From contig NZ_RBIN01000001.1 of NCBI RefSeq assembly GCF_003633775.1, positions 124,001-188,000 of the forward strand: a stretch of 64,000 nucleotides of DNA. The letters run 5' to 3'. The DNA is from Kushneria sinocarnis (GTDB lineage Bacteria > Pseudomonadota > Gammaproteobacteria > Pseudomonadales > Halomonadaceae). Position numbers and translations under genes: made by a program. This document shows, in pieces, positions 56,898 to 64,000 of this stretch (position 1 is the stretch's first letter; every line of letters begins with the position of its first letter). The notes under the pieces are model-generated. The model was not told the DNA's origin and made no database searches. It worked only from the letters and a program-made list of their open reading frames with translations.

Positions 56898-58634
56898 GTG
56901 GCTGACCCAACCGTGGCCGATATTCTGGTGGAAACCCTCGCTCAGGCCGGTGTGCAGAACATCTGGGGACTGCCGGGGGATTCGCTCAATGGCCTGACCG
57001 AAAGCCTGCGCCGTCAGGAGCGCATCCGCTGGCGTGGTGTCCGCCACGAGGAAGTGGCCGCGCTGGCGGCGGGCGCCGAGGCGGACGCCACCAAGGCACT
57101 CTCGGTCTGTGCCGGCTCCTGCGGTCCCGGCAACCTGCATCTGATCAACGGCCTGTTCGAGGCCCAGCGCGCCAATGTGCCGATGCTGGCGATCGCCGCC
57201 CAGATTCCTTCCAGCGAGGTGGGGCTGGGCTACTTCCAGGAGACCCACCCCGAGCAGCTCTTTCGCGAGTGCAGCGACTACTGCGAGCTGGTCTCCTCGC
57301 CCGAGCAGATGCCGCGAGTGCTGGAAACCGCGATGAATACCGCCATTACCCAGCAGAGCGTGGCGGTGATCGTGCTGCCCGGCGATGTCGCCCTGCAGCC
57401 GTCGCCGGTCAAGCGGGTACAGTGGTCGAATCCGGTGCGGGCGGTGCCGGTGCCGCCGCCGGCTGCGCTGGACGAGCTGGCCGGGATGCTCAATGAGCAG
57501 GGGCGCGTGGCGCTGCTGTGCGGCTATGGCTGTGACGGCTATCACGATCAGGTGGTCGCGCTCGCCGAGCGGCTCAAGGCGCCCGTCATTCACGCCCTGC
57601 GTGGCAAGCAGTCGCTGGAGTACGACAATCCCTTTGATGTCGGCATGACCGGGCTGATCGGGTTCAGTTCGGGCTATCACGCCCTCAAGGAGTGTGATTT
57701 CCTGCTGATGCTGGGGACCAACTTTCCCTATCGCGACTTCTTCCCCGAGCATGGCCGGATCGTGCAGATCGACGAGCGCGGCGCCCATCTCGGCCGGCGC
57801 AGTCCGCTGCTGCGCGGACTGGTCGGTGATGTCGGGGCGACCATCGAGGCACTGCTGCCCCGGCTCGAGGAGAAGCGCGATCGCGATTTCCTCGACGACT
57901 CCCAGCAGCACTATCGCAAGGCGCGTCAGGGGCTCGATGAGCTGGCCACGCCGCGGGAGGCCGGCGAGCCACTGCATCCCCAGTATCTGACCGCCCGGGT
58001 CAGCGCACATGCCGCCGCGGATACCGTGTTTACCTGCGATGTCGGCACGCCCACGGTGTGGGCGGCACGCTATCTGGAAATGAACGGTCGGCGCCGGCTG
58101 ACCGGCTCGTTCATGCACGGCTCGATGGCAACCGCCGTGCCCCAGGCGATGGGCTGGCAGGCCGCCTGTCCGGGACGCCAGATCGTGGCGCTGGCCGGCG
58201 ATGGCGGGATCACCATGCTGATGGGCGATCTGCTGACCATGGTGGAGCAGCAGCTGCCGGTGAAGGTGGTGGTCTACAACAACGAGACCTTGGGCTTCGT
58301 GGCGCTGGAGATGAAGGCCGCCGGCTTCGTCGATACCACCACCAACCTTTCCGCGGCCAACTTTGCCGAGCTGGCCAATGCGCTGGGCATTCGCGGCATC
58401 CGGGTGGAATCCTCGGAGCGGCTCGACGAGGCGCTGGAAGATGCCTTTGCCCACGATGGCCCGGTGATCGTCGATGTACGTACCGCCAAGCAGGAGCTGT
58501 CGATTCCGCCGCGAATCGAGGCCGAGCAGGCCAAGGGCTTCAGCCTCTACACCGTGCGCGCGGTGATGAGCGGCCGCGGCGACGAGGTCATCGATCTGGC
58601 GAAGACCAACTGGCCGTTCCGACGCAGGAAGTAA
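56898..58634 (+). CDS. poxB: pyruvate dehydrogenase (quinone) / pyruvate oxidase
   Basis: TPP- and FAD-dependent flavoprotein converting pyruvate to acetate and CO2, passing electrons to ubiquinone at the membrane. 578 residues from the GTG at 56898 (AAGGAGG 5 bp upstream; the ATG 63 bp earlier has no such site). [15 protein letters not shown] near residue 45, [53 protein letters not shown], the TPP motif [19 protein letters not shown] near residue 433, and a membrane-binding [28 protein letters not shown] tail closely similar to E. coli PoxB. Confidence 0.93.
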   Translation: MADPTVADILVETLAQAGVQNIWGLPGDSLNGLTESLRRQERIRWRGVRHEEVAALAAGAEADATKALSVCAGSCGPGNLHLINGLFEAQRANVPMLAIAAQIPSSEVGLGYFQETHPEQLFRECSDYCELVSSPEQMPRVLETAMNTAITQQSVAVIVLPGDVALQPSPVKRVQWSNPVRAVPVPPPAALDELAGMLNEQGRVALLCGYGCDGYHDQVVALAERLKAPVIHALRGKQSLEYDNPFDVGMTGLIGFSSGYHALKECDFLLMLGTNFPYRDFFPEHGRIVQIDERGAHLGRRSPLLRGLVGDVGATIEALLPRLEEKRDRDFLDDSQQHYRKARQGLDELATPREAGEPLHPQYLTARVSAHAAADTVFTCDVGTPTVWAARYLEMNGRRRLTGSFMHGSMATAVPQAMGWQAACPGRQIVALAGDGGITMLMGDLLTMVEQQLPVKVVVYNNETLGFVALEMKAAGFVDTTTNLSAANFAELANALGIRGIRVESSERLDEALEDAFAHDGPVIVDVRTAKQELSIPPRIEAEQAKGFSLYTVRAVMSGRGDEVIDLAKTNWPFRRRK

Positions 58635-58657
58635 GTGCCTGCCAGGCCATGAATGAA

Positions 58658-58687
58658 ACGCCCCGGCCATCAGGCCGGGGCGTTTTT
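58658..58687. terminator. rho-independent terminator after poxB
   Basis: 11-bp stem ACGCCCCGGCC / GGCCGGGGCGT with loop ATCA and a run of five T. The position also suits the convergent gene at 58717. Confidence 0.9.
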
Positions 58688-58716
58688 GATCGCGCAGCGG
58701 GCCGGGCCCGTGGCGC

Positions 58717-59850
58717 TCAGGACTTCTCGTCGATCAGGCGCTGGCGGGCCTGGCGCTCCTGTTCTTCGGCGTAGGTGGGGAAGTCGACATAGCCCCGGGC
58801 GTCGCCGCCATAGAAGGTGTCCGGATCGTACTCCGCCAGCGGCCAGTCGTGCTTCATGCGCTCGACCAGATCGGGGTTGGAGGTGAACAGCCGCCCGAAG
58901 ACCGGCAGATCGATGGTGCCGTCATTGACCAGCTTCTCGGCCTCGGCCCTGTCGAGGTTGCCGGCGAACAGCAGCGTGCCGCTGTAGGTGTCGCGGAACT
59001 GCTTCAGATAGTCGCGCGGCAGCGGCGGCATGCCCTGTCCGCCCTGGTCGTGCAGATGCACGTAGGCCAGATTGCGCTTGTTGAACTCGCGGGCGAGATG
59101 CAGATAGGTCTCGCCGTTGTCGTCGTACTCCGGCATGTCGAACAGCTGGCCGTGCGGCGAGAGACGCACCCCGACGCGGTGACTGCCGATCAGCGCGCAG
59201 ACCTCGTCGACCACCTCGATCAGCAGCCGGCAGCGGTTCTCGCGCGAGCCGCCATACTCGTCGTCGCGATCATTGACCACGGCGTTGAGGAACTGCTCGA
59301 AGAGGTAGCCGTTGGCACCGTGGATCTCCACGCCATCGAAGCCGACGTTGCGGGAATTGACCGCGGCCTGGGCGAAATCACGCACGATCCCGCGCACTTC
59401 GCGGGTGGCCAGCCGGCGCGGCGTGCTGGCCGGCAGCATGTCGGGGATGCCCTGCTCGTTGTAGCCGAACGCCATCCCGCCCTGCTGTTCGCTGGGGCCG
59501 ACCGGTGCGGCACCGGCGATCTGCACCGAGGTGTGCGAGACCCGGCCGACATGCCAGATCTGGGCGAAGAAGACGCCGCCGCGCTCATGTACCGCGCGGG
59601 TCGCTTTGGCCCAGCCGTCCAGCTGGTCGGGGCCGTAGATGCCGGGGTTGTAGAGATAGCCCGTACCCTGACGCGAGACCGGCGTCCCCTCGGAGATGAT
59701 CAGTCCGGCGCTGGCGCGCTGACGATAGTAGAGCGCTCCCATTTCGTTGGGGATGTCGTCCGGGGCCCGCGAACGGGTCATCGGCGCCATGATGATGCGG
59801 TTGTCGAGCCGAATGCCGGCCAGGTCATAGGGTTCGAAGAGTACGCTCAT
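58717..59850 (-). CDS. nemA: alkene reductase of the Old Yellow Enzyme family (NemA-like)
   Basis: FMN-dependent NAD(P)H reductase of activated alkenes, 377 residues from the ATG at 59850 (GGAGGA upstream). TIM-barrel landmarks: NRIIMAPMTRSRA near residue 20, EGTPVSRQGTGY, AQIWHVGRVSH, GFDGVEIHGANGYLFEQFLNAVVNDRDDEYGGSRENRCR near 180, and FAGNLDRAEAE near the FMN-phosphate site. Close to E. coli NemA and plant OPR-type reductases. Single gene, convergent with poxB. Confidence 0.87.
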   Translation of the reverse strand: MSVLFEPYDLAGIRLDNRIIMAPMTRSRAPDDIPNEMGALYYRQRASAGLIISEGTPVSRQGTGYLYNPGIYGPDQLDGWAKATRAVHERGGVFFAQIWHVGRVSHTSVQIAGAAPVGPSEQQGGMAFGYNEQGIPDMLPASTPRRLATREVRGIVRDFAQAAVNSRNVGFDGVEIHGANGYLFEQFLNAVVNDRDDEYGGSRENRCRLLIEVVDEVCALIGSHRVGVRLSPHGQLFDMPEYDDNGETYLHLAREFNKRNLAYVHLHDQGGQGMPPLPRDYLKQFRDTYSGTLLFAGNLDRAEAEKLVNDGTIDLPVFGRLFTSNPDLVERMKHDWPLAEYDPDTFYGGDARGYVDFPTYAEEQERQARQRLIDEKS

Positions 59851-59995
59851 GCAGTCCTCCATCGGTGACGGGAATGATCCGAACGTCGAAGACGCCGGAA
59901 CGCGATGTGAAGCAAGCCTGGCAAGCCGTTAGCATTCGAGCAATAGTTTTCATGCATGCCCGCGATGGGATCTGCCTGGCTGCAGTCGGACGCTT

Positions 59996-60010
59996 GCGCC
60001 ATACTGGCGC
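59996..60010. repeat. 15-bp dyad in the nemA/gshB gap
   Basis: GCGCCATACTGGCGC: six-base arms around TAC, 37 bp before gshB. It overlaps a plausible -10 (CATACT). Possible operator for either gene. Confidence 0.35.
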
Positions 60011-60047
60011 GATTCATCACCGGGGCGCCGGTCAGCAGGAGTCGAAC

Positions 60048-61010
60048 ATGAGTGAACGTACGCTGGACATGGCGGTGGTCATGGACCCCATCGCCGATGT
60101 CGCCTACAAGAAGGACACCACCCTGGCCATGCTGTGGGCGGCACAGAAGCAGGGGTATCGGCTGTGGTATCTGGAACCGGAAGACCTCTATCTGAAGGAT
60201 GGTCGCGCCATGGGCCGGCTGCGTCGGCTGGAGGCGTTCGAGGATCCGGAGTGCTGGTACCGCCTGGGCGAGGTCGAGGCCGGGCCGCTGGCCGCGATGG
60301 ATGTGATCCTGATGCGTCAGGACCCGCCGGTGGATGATCACTTCATCAACACAGTGCACCTGCTGGGCTTTGCCGAACGCGAAGGCGTACTGGTGGTCAA
60401 TCCCACCAGGGCGCTGCTGACCTGCAACGAAAAGCTCTACGCCCAGCAGTTTCCGCAGTGTCTGGTGCCGACCGTGGTCTCCTGCAACGAGGCGGTGCTG
60501 CGCGAATTTCACGGCGAGCATGGCGATACCATCTTCAAGCCGCTCGATGGCATGGGGGGGAACGGCATCTTTCATGTCACCCCCGAGGGGCGCAACCTCG
60601 GCTCGATCATCGAACAGCTGACCGATCGCGGTAGCCGTCAGATCATGGCGCAGCGCTACATTCCCGAGATCAGCCGCGGCGATACCCGCATCCTGCTGAT
60701 CGACGGCGAGCCGGTGCCGCACGGGCTGGCCCGGATCCCCAGTGCCGGCGAGGTGCGCGGCAATCTGGCCGCCGGCGGACGCGGCGAGGCGCGGCCGCTG
60801 ACCGAGCGCGACTACTGGCTGGTAGCGCAGGTGCAGGATTCGATCCGCGAACAGGGCCTGCTGTTTGTCGGCCTTGATGTCATCGGTGACTACATCACCG
60901 AGATCAATGTCACCAGCCCGACCTGCGTGCGGGAGATCGATGCCCAGACCGGCAGCGACATCGCCGGCCAGCTGATGACCGCCATTGCCCGGCGGCTGGC
61001 AGCACGATGA
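60048..61010 (+). CDS. gshB: glutathione synthetase
   Basis: Joins gamma-glutamylcysteine and glycine, ATP-grasp fold. 320 residues from the ATG at 60048 with AGGAG 6 bp upstream. MAVVMDPIADVAYKKDTTLAMLWAA at residue 8, LMRQDPPVDDHFINTVHLL, NPTRALLTCNEKLYAQQF, the glycine-rich ATP loop KPLDGMGGNGIF near residue 163, and ITEINVTSPTCVREID near 284. Divergent from nemA; yqgE-ruvX follow on the same strand. Confidence 0.95.
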   Translation: MSERTLDMAVVMDPIADVAYKKDTTLAMLWAAQKQGYRLWYLEPEDLYLKDGRAMGRLRRLEAFEDPECWYRLGEVEAGPLAAMDVILMRQDPPVDDHFINTVHLLGFAEREGVLVVNPTRALLTCNEKLYAQQFPQCLVPTVVSCNEAVLREFHGEHGDTIFKPLDGMGGNGIFHVTPEGRNLGSIIEQLTDRGSRQIMAQRYIPEISRGDTRILLIDGEPVPHGLARIPSAGEVRGNLAAGGRGEARPLTERDYWLVAQVQDSIREQGLLFVGLDVIGDYITEINVTSPTCVREIDAQTGSDIAGQLMTAIARRLAAR

Positions 61011-61191
61011 GCCGGCACCAAGCCGCGGGCGTTGGTAAGCGCTCGCTGTGGCCCGGTCGCCTGGGTAGCGATCGGGGTTGCCGTTAGGTGTTACACTGAA
61101 TCCATCAGACATGATGGCCGGTTGCCCGGCGGGCGCCGTGCCGTCCCGTGACCCCACACTGCGTTGGCAGAACGCCACGTCCGGGAGAACT

Positions 61192-61749
61192 ATGCAAACC
61201 CTGCGCGATCACTTCCTGATGGCGATGCCGCATCTGGAAGATGAAAACTTCGCCGGCACCCTGAACTACATCTGCGATCACGACGAGACCGGCACCCTCG
61301 GGCTGGTTGTCAATCGCCCGCTGTCGCTGACCCTCGAGGGCCTGTTCGAGCAGCTTGACATCGAGATCGGCGACTGTCCGCACCTGGAAATGCCGGTGCT
61401 CTACGGTGGCCCGGTGCATCGTGATCGCGGTTTCATCCTTCATCGGGGCAGCGCCGAGGAGTGGGACTCCAGCCTGCAGGTCTGCGAGTCGCGCGCCCTG
61501 ACCACCTCGATGGATATCCTGCACGAGCTGGCCGCCGGCCGGGGGCCGGACGAGTTCCTGGTCTGTCTCGGCTGCGCCGGCTGGCAGCCCGATCAGCTCG
61601 CCGAGGAGATCAAGGAGAACACCTGGCTGAACGTGGCTGCCACCGACGAGATCCTCTTTCGCACGCCGCCGGAAACCCGGCTGGAAGCGGCCGCCAACCG
61701 GCTGGGCGTGGACCTGGCACTGCTGTCGCGCCACGCCGGCCATGGCTGA
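61192..61749 (+). CDS. yqgE: UPF0301 (AlgH) family protein YqgE
   Basis: 185 residues from the ATG at 61192 (GGGAG upstream). LRDHFLMAMPHLEDENFAGTLNYICDHDETGTLGLVVNRPL at the N-terminus, LEMPVLYGGPVHRDRGFILH near residue 65 and CLGCAGWQPDQLAEEIKENTWL near 122 are the family's signature stretches. Function unknown. It is commonly upstream of ruvX and downstream of gshB, as here. Confidence 0.92.
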   Translation: MQTLRDHFLMAMPHLEDENFAGTLNYICDHDETGTLGLVVNRPLSLTLEGLFEQLDIEIGDCPHLEMPVLYGGPVHRDRGFILHRGSAEEWDSSLQVCESRALTTSMDILHELAAGRGPDEFLVCLGCAGWQPDQLAEEIKENTWLNVAATDEILFRTPPETRLEAAANRLGVDLALLSRHAGHG

Positions 61750-61785
61750 GCCGCACGCCCTGTCCTGCCGCCGCCGGGGCGCCCC

Positions 61786-62214
61786 GTGAGCCGGCCGGGC
61801 GAGCGGCTGATCATGGCGTTCGATTTCGGCGCCCGCCGTATCGGCGTGGCTGTCGGCAACGAGCTGCTGGGGTCGGCATCGGAGCTGGCGCCGCTGCCCT
61901 GTCGCGATGGCATTCCCGACTGGGCGCAGGTTGCCCGGCTGCTCGACGAGTGGCAGCCGGCGCTGCTGGTGGTCGGGCTGCCGCTGCACATGGATGGCAG
62001 CGAATCCGAGATGAGCCTGCGGGCCCGCAAGTTCGCCCGCCGTCTGCACGGCCGCTTCGGTCGGCCGTTCGAGATGTTCGACGAGCGCGGCTCGACCCGT
62101 GAGGCCAAGCGCATCGCCCGTGAAGAGGGGCATGCCGGAGACTATCGCAACCACGGCGTCGATGGCATCGCCGCCGAACTGATCCTGAGCGCCTTCCTCG
62201 CCCGTCCTGCATGA
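61786..62214 (+). CDS. ruvX: Holliday junction resolvase-like / pre-16S rRNA nuclease YqgF
   Basis: 142 residues starting with GTG at 61786. RNase H-like fold: MAFDFGARRIGVAVGNE at residue 10 (first catalytic Asp), LLVVGLPLHMDGSESEMS near 60, FEMFDERGSTREAKR near 95 (catalytic Glu of DERxST) and HGVDGIAAELIL near 125 (last Asp). In E. coli it matures the 16S rRNA 5' end. 36 bp after yqgE. Confidence 0.92.
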   Translation: MSRPGERLIMAFDFGARRIGVAVGNELLGSASELAPLPCRDGIPDWAQVARLLDEWQPALLVVGLPLHMDGSESEMSLRARKFARRLHGRFGRPFEMFDERGSTREAKRIAREEGHAGDYRNHGVDGIAAELILSAFLARPA

Positions 62215-62223
62215 ACGCTGCCG

Positions 62224-62238
62224 GCTGCCGTGGGCAGC
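62224..62238 (+). terminator. weak hairpin after ruvX
   Basis: GCTGCC GTG GGCAGC followed by GATTT, 9 bp beyond the ruvX stop. Short and with a poor T-run. Confidence 0.3.
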
Positions 62239-62324
62239 GATTTCCCTGTCCGCCACGGCAGGGCCGTGACTAGACTGAATTCCGGGGCGGCCATCCGGTC
62301 GTCGGCAATGCCCGGGAGGATGAC

Positions 62325-63698
62325 ATGTCAGCGATACAGCATTTCGATGTGATTGCCGTGGGCGGTGGCTCGGGACTGACCGCTGCCTGGCATGCGCTGC
62401 AGGAGAACTGCGATGTGGCACTGGTGACGGACCAGCCGGAGGCGCTGGGCGGCACCTGTGTCAATTTCGGCTGCATTCCCACCAAGACCCTGCTGCAGTC
62501 GGCCGAGCTGATGGATAGCGTGCGCCACGCCGAGCGCTTCGGCATTCATCTCGACCAGGCCTCGGTGCAGGTCGATTTCGCCCGCATCATGCAGCAGATG
62601 CGTCACGCCCGGGCCGAGGCAGTCGCCGGGGTGCGCCGCTGGGTGGAAACCGAGATGACGCCGATCTTCAGCCGGGTGCGCTTCATTGATGAGCGCACCC
62701 TGGAGAGCGCCGATGGCCAGCGTCTTACTGCCGATCACATCTTCCTCGCCACCGGCGCCCGGCCGGTAGTTCCGGAGATCCCCGGACTGGCGGAAGCCGG
62801 CTACTGGACCAACGAGGAAGTGCTCGAACTCGAGGCGCAGCCGGCAAGCCTGGTCATCATCGGCGGCGGCTACATCGCCGCCGAGCTGGGCTACTTCTTC
62901 GCCGCGCTGGGCACCCGGGTCACGCTGATCAGCCGCTCGCCCCGGCTGCTGACGGGCGAGGATGACGAGATCAGCGAACGGTTTACCCGGGCGTTCGGCG
63001 AGCGGGTCGAACTGGTCACCGGCGAGCCCGTCGAGGCGCGCGCGACGGCGACACAGCGCCAGGTGGTCGTGGCCACGGCCGATGGCGGCGAGCGCGTGCT
63101 GGCGGCCGAGCAGCTGCTGGTGGCGACCGGCCGGCGTGCCAATACCGAAGGACTCGAGGCCGAAACCGGCGGCATCGAGCTCGACGCGCAGGGCGCCATC
63201 CGGGTCGATGAGCAGCTGCGTACCCGCAACCCGCGGGTGTTCGCCTATGGTGACGTGATCGGCCGGGCGATGTTCAAGCACACCTCGAGCTACGAGGGTG
63301 GGCTCGCCTGGCGCAATGCCCGCGGCGCCGGTGAGCGGGTCGACTACCGCAGCAATCCGCATGCCGTCTTCAGCCATCCGCAGATCGGCGCGGTGGGGCT
63401 GACCGAGCGTGAGTGCCGGGCGCGGGCGCTGGATTACCGGGTGACCACCCGCGAGTACGGCGATGTCGCCCGGGGGCGCATCATCGGCGCGCCGGACGGG
63501 CTGGCCAGGCTGCTGGTCGAGCGCGGCAGCGAGCGCATTCTCGGCTTTCACATGCTCGGCCCCGGTGCGGCCGAGCTGATCCACGAGGTGGTGGTGGCGA
63601 TGAATGCCGGTGATGGCAGTACGGCCTCCGTGCGGCGATCCATTCACGTGCATCCCACCCTGCCGGAGCTGGTGCGGGCCGTGTTCGACGCCGACTGA
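62325..63698 (+). CDS. class I pyridine nucleotide-disulfide oxidoreductase (dihydrolipoamide dehydrogenase/mercuric reductase-like)
   Basis: 457 residues. FAD site DVIAVGGGSGLTAAWHA at residue 8, redox cysteines in GGTCVNFGCIPTKTLLQSAEL (residues 43-63), NAD(P) site LVIIGGGYIAAELGYFFAALGTRVTLI near 178, GDVIG near residue 308, and the C-terminal active-site pair HVHPTLPELV. The chain lacks a lipoyl domain and no 2-oxoacid dehydrogenase genes are near, so it is probably not the housekeeping Lpd. Physiological substrate unknown. Confidence 0.85.
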   Translation: MSAIQHFDVIAVGGGSGLTAAWHALQENCDVALVTDQPEALGGTCVNFGCIPTKTLLQSAELMDSVRHAERFGIHLDQASVQVDFARIMQQMRHARAEAVAGVRRWVETEMTPIFSRVRFIDERTLESADGQRLTADHIFLATGARPVVPEIPGLAEAGYWTNEEVLELEAQPASLVIIGGGYIAAELGYFFAALGTRVTLISRSPRLLTGEDDEISERFTRAFGERVELVTGEPVEARATATQRQVVVATADGGERVLAAEQLLVATGRRANTEGLEAETGGIELDAQGAIRVDEQLRTRNPRVFAYGDVIGRAMFKHTSSYEGGLAWRNARGAGERVDYRSNPHAVFSHPQIGAVGLTERECRARALDYRVTTREYGDVARGRIIGAPDGLARLLVERGSERILGFHMLGPGAAELIHEVVVAMNAGDGSTASVRRSIHVHPTLPELVRAVFDAD

Positions 63699-63707
63699 GC
63701 CGCCGCG

Positions 63708-63729
63708 GGCCGGGGTGCGTGCCCCGGCC
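63708..63729. terminator. hairpin between the convergent flavoprotein and pyrB genes
   Basis: GGCCGGGG (63708-63715) pairs with CCCCGGCC (63722-63729), placed symmetrically between two stops. No T-run. Confidence 0.45.
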
Positions 63730-63752
63730 GCCGACGGTCTCCCCTGACGCGC

Positions 63753-64000
63753 TCAGAGGGTGACGAAGGAGGCGTCATCCGGGCTCAGGCGCTCGGGCAC
63801 CTGCCAGCCGACGTCGCGCATCGACTGCTCGATCAGATGATCCACCCCCATCAGCCAGGCGAAGATCGCCATGCGCACCGGAATGCCGTTATCGGTCTGG
63901 CGGAAGATGGCCAGCCGGGGATCGCCGTTGAGATCGACATCGAGATCGTTGGCGCCGGGCCGGCTGTCGCGCGGCAGCGGATGCATGACGATGGTCTCGG
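63753..64000 (-). CDS. pyrB: aspartate carbamoyltransferase catalytic chain, C-terminal part (5' end off window)
   Basis: About 82 C-terminal residues are in view. Reads ETIVMHPLPRDSRPGANDLD, then LAIFRQTDNGIPVRMAIFAWLM; the HPLPR motif binds carbamoyl phosphate and the NGIPVRMA stretch is the C-terminal helix of the family. The frame runs through the window edge with no start. The long tail (about 35 residues after the helix) is longer than in E. coli PyrB. It follows gshB-yqgE-ruvX in the region, as pyr genes do in pseudomonads, but in reverse orientation. Confidence 0.85.
   Translation of the reverse strand, partial: ETIVMHPLPRDSRPGANDLDVDLNGDPRLAIFRQTDNGIPVRMAIFAWLMGVDHLIEQSMRDVGWQVPERLSPDDASFVTL

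Noticed and set aside
56424-58670. 748-residue frame opposite poxB
   Set aside because: Shadow frame with composition typical of reverse-read GC-rich codons (H, G, R, Q-rich).
62325-63698. Assignment as housekeeping dihydrolipoamide dehydrogenase (lpd)
   Set aside because: The protein fits the superfamily, but no 2-oxoacid dehydrogenase genes are nearby and sequence cannot separate it from other disulfide reductases.

Overview
This 64 kb window is GC-rich (roughly two thirds G+C by eye), densely coding DNA from the origin-proximal part of a gammaproteobacterial chromosome. It opens inside dnaN and continues recF-gyrB, which places it just downstream of dnaA/oriC. Seven perfect copies of the ParB-binding palindrome parS, all intergenic, lie between 6.4 and 44 kb and confirm the location. 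Gene content and order (gyrB, then gmhB-glyS-glyQ; zapA-6S RNA-ygfA facing ygfB-ubiH-ubiI; ctpA-envC-gpmI facing yibN-secB; gshB-yqgE-ruvX-pyrB) point to a Pseudomonas/Oceanospirillales-type bacterium. A halomonad such as Halomonas, Kushneria or Chromohalobacter is my best guess; this is inference from synteny and protein flavour, not a database match.

Layout. 0-4.2 kb: replication core dnaN (5' end missing), recF, gyrB. 4.3-15.5 kb: accessory metabolism: an SSS symporter, a two-spacer type I-E CRISPR array with no cas genes in view, a DUF2835 protein, a CaiB-family CoA-transferase fused in expression to a GST, an APC permease with GabT, a YdgJ-like oxidoreductase, an AhpD-like protein, a flavin reductase-like protein and a nucleotidyltransferase-like protein. 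15.6-18 kb: gmhB-ubiF-DUF924 operon. 18-27 kb: a second accessory block: an SDR, a Fur-box-controlled CirA-like receptor, an HMG-CoA lyase/CoA-transferase pair with divergent LysR, and a symporter with a small membrane partner. 27-30.6 kb: glyQ-glyS-GNAT.

30.7-42.8 kb is a lipopolysaccharide inner-core region. hldD-waaF and opsX-hldE-waaA run rightward; kdkA-lapC-GT2-GT4-ddl runs leftward, with kdkA and opsX starting practically on top of each other. Together these make and activate heptose (hldE, hldD, with gmhB at 17.4 kb), attach Kdo (waaA), phosphorylate it (kdkA), add heptoses (opsX, waaF) and decorate the core. The KdkA/OpsX pair predicts a Haemophilus-like core with a single phosphorylated Kdo.

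43-64 kb holds housekeeping genes: divergent rpiA/ilvA, a 31-residue membrane peptide, ygfA-6S RNA-zapA, ygfB-ubiH-ubiI (pepP missing), ctpA-envC-gpmI, yibN-secB-rsmE, poxB, an Old Yellow Enzyme, gshB, yqgE-ruvX, a flavoprotein disulfide reductase and the 3' end of pyrB. I saw no tRNA, rRNA, insertion sequence or prophage. The observations most worth a second look are the parS constellation with two near-sites inside recF, the minimal CRISPR array abutting a parS site, a GmhB that has lost two zinc cysteines, and a LapC-family protein that keeps its metal motif.
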